Assembly (NCBI GenBank): GCA_902362865.1
Contig: CABIYE010000041.1
Coordinates: 1-23,261, forward strand
Reading direction: 5' to 3'
From: Clostridiaceae bacterium
GTDB taxonomy: Bacteria; Bacillota; Clostridia; Lachnospirales; Lachnospiraceae
DNA length: 23,261 nt
Shown: in pieces, positions 12,583 to 20,301 of the stretch
Numbering within the stretch: position 1 is the first letter of the stretch
Layout: every line of letters begins with the position of its first letter
Translations under genes and position numbers: made by a program
The notes under the pieces: generated by a model
What the model saw: only the letters and a program-made list of their open reading frames with translations
What the model was told of the DNA's origin: nothing
Database searches by the model: none

Positions 12583-13515
12583 ATGAAGAAACTGCTATTT
12601 GTATATAATCCGCATGCAGGAAAAGGACTTTTGAAGCCTAAAGTGTCTGATATTGTAGATATTTTTGTAAAGGCGGGATATGAGGTAGTCATTTACCCGA
12701 CGCAGGCTTATCATGATGCATATAAGAAAATCCTTACGTATACAGACCGGTATGATCTGGTGGTGTGCAGCGGAGGAGACGGGACGATTGATGAGGTTGT
12801 CAGCGGCATGATGGAGAGAGAAGAGAGGGTTCCGGTGGGATATATCCCTACGGGAACCACGAATGATTTTGCCAATAGCCTGAAGATACCCAAAAACATC
12901 TTGGCGGCGGCGGACAATGCAGTAAGCGGAAAGGCTTTTCCCTGTGATGTGGGGAAATTTAATGATGGAATATTTGTGTACATAGCCGCTTTTGGTTTGT
13001 TTACAGATGTGTCTTATCAGACAAAGCAGGAAGTCAAAAATGTACTGGGACATTTGGCATATCTGCTGGAAGGAACGAAGCGTCTGGTGAATGTTCCTTC
13101 CTATCGGATGAAAGTAACGCATGACGGAGAGACGATAGAAGAAGAATTTATATTCGGGATGGTGACGAATTCCCGCTCGGTAGGCGGCTTTCGCAATATG
13201 ATAGGAAAGAATGTGCATTTTGACGACGGAGTATTTGAAGTTACGTTAATAAAGATGCCTAAGAATCCGATTGAGCTTCAGGAAATCATAGCGGCGCTGC
13301 TTATTGAGCAGGTGAATACCAGACATATGTATACGTTTAAGACGAGTGAGATTTCCTTTGAATCACTGGAAGAGATCCCGTGGACGCTGGATGGAGAGTA
13401 TGGCGGAAGCCATGATACGGTTACGGTTAAGAATTTGAATAAAGCGCTTCAGATTATGGTTCCGGAAAAGTATATCGGGACGTTGTCGATTTCCGAAGAA
13501 GAAGAGAAAGCGTAG
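12583..13515 (+). CDS. Diacylglycerol kinase-type lipid kinase (DagK/YegS family)
   Basis: This soluble ATP-dependent kinase probably phosphorylates diacylglycerol released during lipoteichoic acid synthesis, feeding phosphatidic acid back to phospholipid synthesis. The N-terminal catalytic domain has Y-N-P-H-A-G-K-G (residues 8-15) and the nucleotide-binding loop C-S-G-G-D-G-T-I-D-E-V-V (about 64-75). P-T-G-T-T-N-D-F-A lies near 90-98. A C-terminal beta domain contains L-D-G-E-Y-G-G near residue 273. The length (310 residues) is normal. TTAGGAGG precedes the ATG. It is separately transcribed from the whiA operon by the terminator at 12483-12520. Substrate choice among DAG, sphingoid or undecaprenol lipids cannot be read from the sequence. 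Confidence 0.9.
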   Translation: MKKLLFVYNPHAGKGLLKPKVSDIVDIFVKAGYEVVIYPTQAYHDAYKKILTYTDRYDLVVCSGGDGTIDEVVSGMMEREERVPVGYIPTGTTNDFANSLKIPKNILAAADNAVSGKAFPCDVGKFNDGIFVYIAAFGLFTDVSYQTKQEVKNVLGHLAYLLEGTKRLVNVPSYRMKVTHDGETIEEEFIFGMVTNSRSVGGFRNMIGKNVHFDDGVFEVTLIKMPKNPIELQEIIAALLIEQVNTRHMYTFKTSEISFESLEEIPWTLDGEYGGSHDTVTVKNLNKALQIMVPEKYIGTLSISEEEEKA

Positions 13516-13518
13516 TTA

Positions 13519-13595
13519 CAGTTCAGCCATAAGCCGGATCGTGTGTTCATTCATGCAAGCATGATTCACCCACAATCCGACTTATGGCTGAACTG
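13519..13595. repeat. Long nested hairpin between lipid kinase and tRNA-Glu
   Basis: The outer arms CAGTTCAGCCATAAG (13519-13533) and CTTATGGCTGAACTG (13581-13595) match perfectly over 15 bp. The stem continues with CGGAT/ATCCG and GTG/CAC separated by single mismatches. The apex has its own perfect hairpin TCATGC-AA-GCATGA (13551-13564). An A tract, not a T run, follows on the plus strand, so it is not a standard intrinsic terminator for the upstream gene. It may protect the 3' end of the mRNA or be a mobile palindromic repeat. Confidence 0.7.
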
Positions 13596-13644
13596 AAAAA
13601 AAATAAAAAAAGTACTTGCTTATTAGAGAATAGGGTGCTATAAT
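13596..13644 (+). promoter_or_regulatory. tRNA-Glu promoter with UP-like A tract
   Basis: TTGCTT (13616-13621) and TATAAT (13639-13644) are exactly 17 bases apart, and the tRNA starts 12 bases later. The A-rich run 13596-13611 directly upstream of the -35 box is placed like an UP element that contacts the RNA polymerase alpha subunit, as expected for a strongly expressed stable RNA. Confidence 0.75.
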
Positions 13645-13656
13645 AAGCAAGTACGG

Positions 13657-13728
13657 GGCTCCGTGGTCAAGCGGTCAAGACGCTAGCCTCTCACGCTGGA
13701 ATCAGGGGTTCGATTCCCCTCGGAGTCA
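13657..13728 (+). tRNA. tRNA-Glu(CTC)
   Basis: The acceptor arms GGCTCCG (13657-13663) and CGGAGTC (13721-13727) pair, with A as discriminator. The D stem is GTC/GAC. The anticodon stem CTAGC/GCTGG encloses the loop CTCTCAC, giving anticodon CTC for GAG codons. The T arm is AGGGG-TTCGATT-CCCCT. CCA is not encoded. It stands alone with its own promoter and terminator. Confidence 0.95.
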
Positions 13729-13735
13729 CTTGGAA

Positions 13736-13769
13736 AACATCTACAGATTTGGTCTGTGGATGTTTTTTT
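13736..13769 (+). terminator. Terminator of tRNA-Glu
   Basis: AACATC-T-ACAGA (13736-13747) pairs with TCTGT-G-GATGTT (13753-13764), followed by a T run. Confidence 0.85.
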
Positions 13770-13803
13770 GTTACTATTTCTCTCGGGGAAAGAAAAACAT
13801 TTG

Positions 13804-13832
13804 TTGAGTTTTGCGTTAAATTGGGATATAAT
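13804..13832 (+). promoter_or_regulatory. Promoter of fructose-bisphosphate aldolase gene
   Basis: TTGAGT (13804-13809) and TATAAT (13827-13832) are 17 bases apart, with the coding start about 90 bases downstream of the expected transcription start, leaving a moderately long leader. Confidence 0.75.
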
Positions 13833-13843
13833 GTTTGTGGATA

Positions 13844-13884
13844 ACGTCAATGGACAAAGGTCATTCAGTCTTGTAGATTGACGT
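13844..13884 (+). promoter_or_regulatory. Inverted repeat in the aldolase mRNA leader
   Basis: ACGTCAAT (13844-13851) and ATTGACGT (13877-13884) form a perfect 8-bp dyad with a 25-base loop, only a few bases after the predicted transcription start. It may be a 5' stem-loop that stabilises the mRNA or a protein-binding dyad; no known operator was recognised. Confidence 0.5.
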
Positions 13885-13926
13885 ATGTGTTAGGACAGAG
13901 ATTTTTTAGGAAAGAAGGTAAGAGTT

Positions 13927-14895
13927 ATGGCATTAGTAACAACAACTGAGATGTTTAAGAAGGCTTACGACGGCGGATATGCAATCGGCGCTTTCAACGT
14001 CAACAACATGGAGATTATCCAGGGTATTACAGAGGCGGCCGGAGAGCTTAAGAGCCCTGTAATTCTTCAGGTATCGAAAGGAGCACGTGCTTATGCGAAC
14101 CACACATATCTTGTGAAGTTAGTAGAAGCTGCTGTTTTAGAGAATCCGGAGATCCCGATTGCGCTGCATCTGGATCATGGCGATAGCTTCGAGACCTGTA
14201 AGAGCTGTATTGACGGCGGATTTACTTCCGTTATGATTGATGCTTCTTCCAAGTCATTTGAGGAGAATATTGCAATTACAAAGCAGGTAGTTGAGTATGC
14301 TCACGCGCATGGAGTAGTAGTAGAGGCTGAGCTTGGAACACTTGCAGGCGTAGAGGATGAAGTGGTTGTAGAAGCAGGACAGGAAAGTTATACACGTCCG
14401 GAAGAAGTAGAAGAATTCGTAACAAGAACAGGATGTGATTCTCTGGCAATTGCAATTGGAACATCACATGGTGCTTACAAGTTCAAAGCTTCCCAGTGTA
14501 CACGCAACGCAGACGGCATTCTGGTACCGCCGCCGCTTCGTTTTGATGTATTGGAAGAATGTACAAAGCGTCTGCCGGGATTCCCGATCGTACTGCACGG
14601 ATCTTCTTCTGTACCGCAGGAGTTTGTTGCAATGGTGAACCAGTACGGCGGAAATATGCCGGATGCAATCGGTATTCCGGAAGCAGAGCTTCGTCACGCA
14701 GCAGAGCTTTCTGTATGTAAGATTAATATCGATTCCGATATCCGTCTTGCTATGACAGGTAACATTCGTAAATATCTTGCTGAGCATCCGGATCACTTTG
14801 ACCCACGCCAGTATCTGAAACCGGCGCGCCAGGCTGTTAAGGATATGGTAGCTCACAAGATTACAAATGTATTAGGCAGTGTTGATAAGATATAA
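13927..14895 (+). CDS. fba: Class II fructose-bisphosphate aldolase
   Basis: This zinc enzyme reversibly splits fructose 1,6-bisphosphate into dihydroxyacetone phosphate and glyceraldehyde 3-phosphate in glycolysis and gluconeogenesis. Seen in order are A-F-N-V-N-N (residues about 22-27), the zinc-binding H-L-D-H-G-D (about 80-85), a metal-site Glu region E-A-E-L-G-T-L-A-G (about 137-145), G-T-S-H-G-A-Y-K-F (about 178-186) with a zinc His, and H-G-S-S-S near 223. Near the C-terminus I-N-I-D-S-D binds the substrate phosphate. At 322 residues it is full length and of the long-loop class common in Clostridia. GAAAGAAGG precedes the ATG. It is monocistronic, with its own promoter and terminator. 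Confidence 0.97.
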   Translation: MALVTTTEMFKKAYDGGYAIGAFNVNNMEIIQGITEAAGELKSPVILQVSKGARAYANHTYLVKLVEAAVLENPEIPIALHLDHGDSFETCKSCIDGGFTSVMIDASSKSFEENIAITKQVVEYAHAHGVVVEAELGTLAGVEDEVVVEAGQESYTRPEEVEEFVTRTGCDSLAIAIGTSHGAYKFKASQCTRNADGILVPPPLRFDVLEECTKRLPGFPIVLHGSSSVPQEFVAMVNQYGGNMPDAIGIPEAELRHAAELSVCKINIDSDIRLAMTGNIRKYLAEHPDHFDPRQYLKPARQAVKDMVAHKITNVLGSVDKI

Positions 14896-14929
14896 TCAGA
14901 TGCAGAATAAATATCTGAAGTTTTAGAGA

Positions 14930-14958
14930 GAACCGGCAGCTTTAGCTGTCGGTTCTTT
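14930..14958 (+). terminator. Terminator of fba
   Basis: GAACCGGCAGC (14930-14940) and GCTGTCGGTTC (14945-14955) form an 11-bp stem with one G-U, a TTTA loop and a short T run. Confidence 0.85.
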
Positions 14959-14987
14959 GCGAATGGGGAAAAAATATCAAATTTTTA

Positions 14988-15017
14988 GTGGACGTAAGAA
15001 ATTGAAAGAGTTATAAT
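14988..15017 (+). promoter_or_regulatory. Promoter of the permease gene
   Basis: TATAAT (15012-15017) is preceded at 18 bases by the weak -35 GTGGAC (14988-14993). About 65 bases of leader follow before a perfect AAAGGAGGT ribosome site and the GTG start. Confidence 0.5.
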
Positions 15018-15091
15018 AAAGCGTGTGCGTTAATATAGAAGATAAAATCAGCGCCAAAAAGGGCTGGTGAAAAACAAAGGAGGTAATAACA

Positions 15092-16450
15092 GTGATAGTT
15101 GCACAAAGTTTGGCAGTGATTATTTTTATTGCCATGTTCATATTGATTATTATGGACAAAATTGAAAGACAATACATTACACTGGCATGTGGTATGCTTA
15201 CACTAATTCTGGTGTTTGGTATTGCTATGCGTGATGTGGATGCTATTATTGAGACGTTGAATGTAAAAAATATTTTTACTGTGGGATTTTGGTATTCTGC
15301 CGGAAGCGCGGAAGAAAGCGTGTCAGGAATTAACTGGGCGACCATTCTTTTTATTGCGGGTATGATGATTATGGTAGAAGGAATGGCGAAAGCTGGATTT
15401 TTCCGCTGGCTGTGCATGCAGCTTGCGAGACTTGTGAATTACAAGCCGGTACCGCTGTTTATTGTATTTATGATTATGTCTTCCGTGCTTGCTATGTTTA
15501 TTGACAGTATTACGGTAATTCTGTTCCTGGCAGCCGTGACGGTGGAGCTTGGAAAGCTTTTGAAATTCAATCCGGTTCCTATGATACTGTCGGAAATATT
15601 CTGCGCGAATCTGGGTGGCTCGGCGACTATGTGCGGCGACCCGCCGAACATCATTATCGGAACATCACTGGGGTACTCCTTTGTTGATTTCATTACGAAT
15701 ACAGGTGTAATTGCCGGAATCAGTTTGATTCTTGTTGTATTATATTTCTTTATGGTATTTCATAAGCAGCTGAAGACACAGGAAGGCGATGGAGTGGATG
15801 CAGCTTCCATGCCGGATCCGAAAGAAGCAATTACAAACAAAAAAGATTTTGTGATTAGCAGCCTGATCTTTCTTTGTGCTATCATATTATTGATTACACA
15901 TGCGCAGACCGGATTTACGGTAGCGTTAATTGGAGTGGCAGTGGCAATTGTGACGCTGCTTGCAGCCGGAAGGCATGCGCTTGACCTTTTGAAAAAGATT
16001 GACTATAAGACGCTTCTCTTTTTTGTCGGTCTTTTTATGGTAGTGGGCGGTCTGGAACAGACGGGGATTCTTGAGGTAATTGCCGGAGCGATCGGAACGG
16101 TAAGTAAAGGGAATTTTGCACTTATGGTTGCGATTATCGTATGGGTTTCAGGGCTTGCAAGTGCATTTGTTGACAATATTCCGTTTGCAGCTACCATGGT
16201 TCCTGTTATTAAGAGTCTTGCGGCAACACAAGGAGTTGATCTTTCCGTACTTGCGTGGGCGCTTGCAATGGGAACGGATATCGGCGGCAGCGCGACACCG
16301 ATCGGGGCGTCAGCCAATGTAGTCGGAACATCTGTTGCAGCAAAGAACGGTCATGTGATTGGTTGGGGAGAGTATTGCAAGACAGCGATCCCGGCAACTG
16401 TTATTGTGTTAATCGTATCAACAGTATTCATTATTTTACGTTACTGCTAA
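15092..16450 (+). CDS. ArsB/NhaD-superfamily (SLC13-like) permease
   Basis: This polytopic membrane transporter of the ion transporter superfamily has about 11-12 hydrophobic helices and 452 residues, typical for the family. Two conserved inverted halves are visible. The first has N-L-G-G-S-A-T-M-C-G-D-P-P-N-I-I-I-G-T (residues about 171-189); the second has G-G-S-A-T-P-I-G-A-S-A-N-V-V-G-T (about 397-412), the paired substrate/ion-binding signatures. Helix-breaking F-V-D-N-I-P-F and F-I-D-S-I-T-V precede them. The substrate (Na+/H+, dicarboxylate, citrate or arsenite) cannot be told from the sequence. The start is GTG with an optimal AAAGGAGGT ribosome site. The cytidylate-kinase-like gene follows after 36 bases and is probably co-transcribed. 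Confidence 0.9.
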   Translation: MIVAQSLAVIIFIAMFILIIMDKIERQYITLACGMLTLILVFGIAMRDVDAIIETLNVKNIFTVGFWYSAGSAEESVSGINWATILFIAGMMIMVEGMAKAGFFRWLCMQLARLVNYKPVPLFIVFMIMSSVLAMFIDSITVILFLAAVTVELGKLLKFNPVPMILSEIFCANLGGSATMCGDPPNIIIGTSLGYSFVDFITNTGVIAGISLILVVLYFFMVFHKQLKTQEGDGVDAASMPDPKEAITNKKDFVISSLIFLCAIILLITHAQTGFTVALIGVAVAIVTLLAAGRHALDLLKKIDYKTLLFFVGLFMVVGGLEQTGILEVIAGAIGTVSKGNFALMVAIIVWVSGLASAFVDNIPFAATMVPVIKSLAATQGVDLSVLAWALAMGTDIGGSATPIGASANVVGTSVAAKNGHVIGWGEYCKTAIPATVIVLIVSTVFIILRYC

Positions 16451-16486
16451 GCCGGAACGTAGAATGCTTTCAATGGAGGTTAGAGT

Positions 16487-17083
16487 ATGGCAGGGCAGAC
16501 TATTATTTCTGTAAGCCGTGAATTCGGCAGCGGCGGGCACGAGATAGCCGAAAAGATTGCAAAAGATCTGGGAATGAAGTTCTATGACAGAAAAATGCTT
16601 GATGAGATTGCGGCTGAGATGAATGTGCAGGTAGAACTTTTGGAGAAGTATGATGAGAAACCAAGAAATTATATGCTGACAAGAACGGTAGGAAAGTATA
16701 CGAATTCCATGGAAGAGATTCTTGCGGAGATTCAGTTTGATTTTATTAAAGAAAAAGCAGACAAGGGAGAGTCTTTTGTGGTTGTCGGACGCTGCTCAGA
16801 AGCAATTCTAAAGGATTATGAGGGATTGATTTCTATTTTCGTCAGCGGAAAGAAAGAACAGAAGACGGCGCGTGTCATGGAACGCTATCAATTGAGTGAG
16901 GCAGAAGCGTTGGTAAAGATGGCAAGACACGACAGAAAGAGAAAACGCTATCATAACAGACATGCTGATACAAAATGGGGAGATTCCAGACACTATGATA
17001 TTTGTATTAACAGCAGTCCGCTGCAGGTCGATGGAACGGTTCGGGTTCTTGAGAATTATATTCAGGAAAGAATCAATGCATAG
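16487..17083 (+). CDS. Cytidylate kinase-like family protein
   Basis: This 198-residue P-loop kinase is of the cytidylate-kinase-like (Cytidylate_kin2) family. The N-terminus I-I-S-V-S-R-E-F-G-S-G-G-H-E-I-A (residues 5-20) holds the modified P-loop seen in this family, in place of a classical G-x-x-G-x-G-K-S. Further marks are F-Y-D-R-K-M-L (33-39) and V-V-V-G-R-C-S-E-A-I-L (about 98-108). An Arg-rich lid follows (A-R-H-D-R-K-R-K-R-Y-H-N). The real substrate is unknown; these proteins are distinct from housekeeping Cmk. ATGGAGG lies ahead of the ATG. It is placed directly behind a permease gene, and a functional link between them is only suggested by that position. Confidence 0.87.
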   Translation: MAGQTIISVSREFGSGGHEIAEKIAKDLGMKFYDRKMLDEIAAEMNVQVELLEKYDEKPRNYMLTRTVGKYTNSMEEILAEIQFDFIKEKADKGESFVVVGRCSEAILKDYEGLISIFVSGKKEQKTARVMERYQLSEAEALVKMARHDRKRKRYHNRHADTKWGDSRHYDICINSSPLQVDGTVRVLENYIQERINA

Positions 17084-17093
17084 AATTTAATGC

Positions 17094-17122
17094 TTGCATT
17101 TTGCGGCGAATTGCGTTATACT
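17094..17122 (+). promoter_or_regulatory. Upstream promoter of the glutamine synthetase leader
   Basis: TTGCAT (17094-17099) and TATACT (17117-17122) are 17 bases apart. Transcription would start near 17129, only about 15 bases before the intrinsic terminator at 17144-17176, so most transcripts may stop there. Confidence 0.6.
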
Positions 17123-17143
17123 AACAGGCATAGCAAGAACAAA

Positions 17144-17176
17144 GGCGTTCCGACATTGGTTGGAGCGCCCTTTTTT
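17144..17176 (+). terminator. Terminator or attenuator in the glnN leader
   Basis: GGCGTTCC (17144-17151) pairs with GGAGCGCC (17162-17169) over 8 bp with one G-U, then CTTTTTT. It lies between two promoter-like sequences and 100 bases before glnN. It can end the permease-kinase operon and also attenuate transcription from the promoter at 17094-17122. No obvious competing antiterminator stem was found. Confidence 0.75.
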
Positions 17177-17196
17177 CTGTTATGAAAAACTACTAC

Positions 17197-17225
17197 TTGC
17201 GAAAACCGGCAGATTGCTATATCAT
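17197..17225 (+). promoter_or_regulatory. Proximal promoter of glnN
   Basis: TTGCGA (17197-17202) and TATCAT (17220-17225) are 17 bases apart, after the terminator. It would give a 45-base leader and allow glnN expression that bypasses the attenuator. Confidence 0.5.
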
Positions 17226-17275
17226 AAAAGCGGTAGTGCCTGTTTAGGTAAAAACAAAGAAAGGAAACGAGAAAT

Positions 17276-19387
17276 ATGAGTGAAGTATTTAATGTAGCAG
17301 ATATTTTTGGTGAAGATGTATTTAATGACACTGTAATGCAGGAACGTCTTCCGAAGAAAGTCTACAGAGATTTGAAGAAGATGATTGAAGAAGGTAAGGA
17401 ATTAGACCTTGCTACTGCTGATGTAATTGCACATGAGATGAAGGAATGGGCAATTGAAAAAGGCGCAACACATTACACTCACTGGTTTCAGCCTCTTACG
17501 GGCGTTACTGCTGAAAAACATGATTCGTTTATCTCAGCGCCTATGGAAAACGGAAAGGTTCTGATGAGCTTCTCCGGAAAGGAATTGATTAAAGGAGAAC
17601 CGGATGCATCCTCGTTCCCGTCAGGCGGTCTCCGCGCGACATTTGAGGCAAGAGGATATACAGCGTGGGATTGTACGTCGCCGGCATTTGTCAGAAAAGA
17701 TGCGGCGGGAGCAACTTTGTGTATTCCGACAGCGTTCTGTTCTTATACGGGTGAGGCGCTTGATCAGAAGACACCGCTTCTGCGTTCTATGGAAGCAATT
17801 AATGAGCAGGCTCTGCGGCTGCTCCGTCTCTTTGGCAATACAACTTCTAAGAAGGTAACGCCTTCCGTAGGACCGGAGCAGGAATATTTCCTGGTTGATG
17901 CGGAGAAGTTTGAGCAGAGAAAAGACCTGATTTATACGGGACGTACGTTATTCGGAGCGATGCCTCCCAAAGGACAGGAATTAGACGACCATTACTTTGG
18001 AACGATCCGCCAGAGAATTGCAGGCTTTATGAAGGATGTCAATAAAGAGCTCTGGAAGGTAGGCGTGACTGCAAAGACACAGCATAATGAGGTGGCTCCT
18101 GCCCAGCATGAATTGGCTCCGATCTATGCGCCGTGCAACATTGCGGTTGATCATAACCATCTGATTATGCAGACCTTGAAGCGGGTTGCGTGCCAGCATG
18201 GTATGAAGTGCCTTCTTCACGAGAAACCGTTTGCAGGTGTCAACGGTTCCGGTAAGCACAACAACTGGTCCATTACCACGGATGACGGTAAGAACCTGTT
18301 AGATCCGGGAAAAACACCGCACGAAAATGTTCAGTTCCTGTTGGTACTTACCTGTATTCTGAAAGCGGTAGATACCCACGCAGATCTGCTCCGTGAATCT
18401 GCATCTGATCCGGGTAACGACCACAGACTTGGGGCAAATGAAGCTCCTCCGGCAATTATTTCTATTTTCCTTGGCGAGCAGCTCGAGGATGTGATTGAAC
18501 AGTTGATTACGACCGGCGAGGCAACCCACAGCTTAAAGGGCGGAAAGCTGGAGACAGGCGTCAGCACGCTGCCGGAGCTTTCCAAAGATGCGACAGACAG
18601 AAACAGAACTTCACCATTTGCATTTACAGGTAATAAATTTGAATTCCGTATGGTAGGATCCCGTGATTCTATCGCAGGACCAAATGTAGTACTGAATACA
18701 ATCGTTGCAGAAGCATTTGCAGAGGCATGTGATATTCTGGAGAATGCAGAAGACTTTGACAAGGCGGTACATGATTTGATTAAGCAGTATGCGACAGAGC
18801 ATCAGCGTATTATCTTCAATGGCAATGGATATTCAGATGCATGGGTAGAAGAGGCGGAAAGACGCGGACTGCCGAATATTAAGTCCATGGTTGATGCGAT
18901 TCCTTCCCTTACGACGGATAAGGCTGTGAAGCTGTTTGAGAAATTCCATGTGTTTACCAAGGCTGAGCTGGAGTCCCGTGCAGAGATTAAATATGAGAAT
19001 TATGCAAAGGCTATCAATATTGAAGCAAAGACGATGATCGACATGGCAAGTAAGCAGATCATTCCGGCTATTATTAAATATACGAAGGAACTGGCGGATA
19101 CGGTAAATGCTGTGAAGGCAGCAGGCGCAGACGCATCTGTTCAGGCAGAGCTCCTTAACGAAATATCCGGACTTCTTGCAGAAACGAAGAAAGCGCTGTC
19201 ACATTTGATTGAGGTGACAGAGGAAGCCGGAGCTATGGAAGAAGGCCGGGATCAGGCTGTATTCTACCATGATGTGGTATTTACATCCATGGATGCACTC
19301 CGGGCGCCGGTAGATAAACTGGAGATGATTGTTGACAAAGAGGCATGGCCGATGCCGTCCTATGGCGATCTGATGTTTGAGGTATAG
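17276..19387 (+). CDS. glnN: Glutamine synthetase type III
   Basis: This enzyme forms glutamine from glutamate, ammonia and ATP and is the main ammonium-assimilating enzyme of many anaerobes. At 703 residues it has the size of the type III (GSIII) dodecamer, far longer than type I. The N-terminal GSIII domain has [12 protein letters not shown] (residues about 66-77), a family hallmark. The catalytic region contains S-V-G-P-E-Q-E-Y-F (about 197-205), [13 protein letters not shown] (about 271-283) and [10 protein letters not shown] (about 322-331). R-M-V-G-S-R-D-S follows near 460. GAAAGGAAA lies ahead of the ATG. It is monocistronic, with a leader carrying a terminator and two candidate promoters. 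Confidence 0.97.
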   Translation: MSEVFNVADIFGEDVFNDTVMQERLPKKVYRDLKKMIEEGKELDLATADVIAHEMKEWAIEKGATHYTHWFQPLTGVTAEKHDSFISAPMENGKVLMSFSGKELIKGEPDASSFPSGGLRATFEARGYTAWDCTSPAFVRKDAAGATLCIPTAFCSYTGEALDQKTPLLRSMEAINEQALRLLRLFGNTTSKKVTPSVGPEQEYFLVDAEKFEQRKDLIYTGRTLFGAMPPKGQELDDHYFGTIRQRIAGFMKDVNKELWKVGVTAKTQHNEVAPAQHELAPIYAPCNIAVDHNHLIMQTLKRVACQHGMKCLLHEKPFAGVNGSGKHNNWSITTDDGKNLLDPGKTPHENVQFLLVLTCILKAVDTHADLLRESASDPGNDHRLGANEAPPAIISIFLGEQLEDVIEQLITTGEATHSLKGGKLETGVSTLPELSKDATDRNRTSPFAFTGNKFEFRMVGSRDSIAGPNVVLNTIVAEAFAEACDILENAEDFDKAVHDLIKQYATEHQRIIFNGNGYSDAWVEEAERRGLPNIKSMVDAIPSLTTDKAVKLFEKFHVFTKAELESRAEIKYENYAKAINIEAKTMIDMASKQIIPAIIKYTKELADTVNAVKAAGADASVQAELLNEISGLLAETKKALSHLIEVTEEAGAMEEGRDQAVFYHDVVFTSMDALRAPVDKLEMIVDKEAWPMPSYGDLMFEV

Positions 19388-19445
19388 GGATACATAAGTG
19401 ACGGGCTGTTATAACCGAACGGCGGCTTGTTTATAGAATATTAAG

Positions 19446-19500
19446 AACCTTGCACTTGGAAATATCATTTATACATGATATGATAAGTGCAAGGTTTTTT
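19446..19500 (+). terminator. Terminator of glnN
   Basis: AACCTTGCACTT (19446-19457) pairs perfectly with AAGTGCAAGGTT (19485-19496). The apex holds a second perfect stem ATATCAT (19462-19468) / ATGATAT (19475-19481). A T run follows. It is a long two-storey hairpin. Confidence 0.85.
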
Positions 19501-19526
19501 ATAATACTATATTATAAAACGATCCG

Positions 19527-19545
19527 AGGCGGACTTGTCCGCTTT
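19527..19545 (+). repeat. Short hairpin upstream of the HAAS-domain gene, related to a copy at 12536
   Basis: AGGCGGAC (19527-19534) and GTCCGCTT (19537-19544) pair over 8 bp with one G-U. The 22 bases around it match 18 of 22 bases at about 12535-12556, upstream of the lipid kinase gene. A TATAAT lies a few bases downstream (19555-19560) and may be the -10 box of the next gene. Confidence 0.45.
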
Positions 19546-19591
19546 GTTATCATAATATAATGTATGGCAGAACCGGGAGGAGGAAACAAGA

Positions 19592-20080
19592 ATGACACGA
19601 AGTGAATTCCTGGAAAAGCTTCGGGAAGCGCTCTCGAATGATTTGAACAACCAGGTGGTTCAGGAAAATATTCGATATTATGATTCTTATATAGCAGAAG
19701 AGGTGAGCAAGGGCAGAAGTGAAGAAGAGGTTATCGCAGAACTGGGAGACCCCTGGGTGCTGGCGCAGACGGTGATTGATATGTCTGAGAGCACGGGCGG
19801 TTATCGGGAAGGAGATTCCGGATATGAGACTGCGGGAAGCAGACGGTCGGACAATCAGGGATATCGTCAGGAATACAGCAGCGCAGGAAGAAGAGATACG
19901 CATGTGTTTCAGATAGACAGTTGGTGGAAGAAACTGCTGGTCCTTTTGGGAATTATAGGGATATTGGTGTTGGTGGTAGCTGTGATTGGAGGAATCTTCA
20001 GCCTTTTGGCTCCTTTTATCGTCCCGATATTGATTATTGTGCTGGTAATGAAGTTGATCGGTGATAACCGACGATGGTGA
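19592..20080 (+). CDS. HAAS/DUF1700-type membrane protein
   Basis: This 162-residue protein has a helical N-terminal HAAS-type domain (T-R-S-E-F-L-E-K-L-R-E-A-L, then Y-Y-D-S-Y-I-A-E-E, then G-R-S-E-E-E-V-I-A-E-L-G-D-P; residues 2-55). A Gly/Ser/Arg-rich linker spans about 65-105, and there are two strongly hydrophobic helices at about 111-134 and 137-153. Such proteins usually partner a PadR-family regulator and DUF4097 proteins in envelope-stress responses. Neither neighbour is present here, so its regulator would be elsewhere. GGGAGGAGG precedes the ATG. Its own terminator follows. Function is inferred from the domain only. Confidence 0.8.
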   Translation: MTRSEFLEKLREALSNDLNNQVVQENIRYYDSYIAEEVSKGRSEEEVIAELGDPWVLAQTVIDMSESTGGYREGDSGYETAGSRRSDNQGYRQEYSSAGRRDTHVFQIDSWWKKLLVLLGIIGILVLVVAVIGGIFSLLAPFIVPILIIVLVMKLIGDNRRW

Positions 20081-20102
20081 TGGAAGAGAATAGGAAGAAA
20101 GT

Positions 20103-20133
20103 AAAAGACCGATGGGGGAGCCATCGGTCTTTT
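20103..20133 (+). terminator. Terminator after the HAAS-domain gene
   Basis: AAAAGACCGATGG (20103-20115) and CCATCGGTCTTTT (20121-20133) form a perfect 13-bp stem with a 5-base loop. The A/T ends make it usable in both directions. Confidence 0.85.
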
Positions 20134-20240
20134 GAGGGGAGTATAAATAATTAATAAGGGGTTGTAGAAAGTGTTCTTCCTACATCAATAAGTATAATAT
20201 AGTATGGAAGAAATTGCAAGAAAAAATTAAAAAAATATAC

Positions 20241-20288
20241 ATAAAAAGATGTAACAGAGACATACTAAGACCGTAATCAAATTGATTA
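20241..20288 (+). promoter_or_regulatory. Sigma-E-like promoter and dyad ahead of the Asn-rich gene
   Basis: ATA (20241-20243), a 17-base gap and CATACTAA (20261-20268) resemble the mother-cell sigma-E pattern (ATA, 16-18 bases, CATACANT). Transcription would start near 20275. There the perfect dyad TAATCAA-A-TTGATTA (20274-20288) begins, abutting the AGGAGG ribosome site, so it could be an operator or hide the ribosome site. No good sigma-A promoter is seen in this short interval. A TATAAT at 20192-20197 lacks a -35. Confidence 0.4.
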
Positions 20289-20301
20289 GGAGGAATAGAA
20301 T

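Noticed and set aside
12595..13218. Minus-strand 207-codon frame opposite the lipid kinase
   Set aside because: Antisense shadow rich in His/Ile/Arg, without a ribosome site or recognisable domain.
17129..17275. Glutamine riboswitch in the glnN leader
   Set aside because: No glutamine-I or glutamine-II aptamer pattern was recognised; only a simple terminator hairpin is visible.
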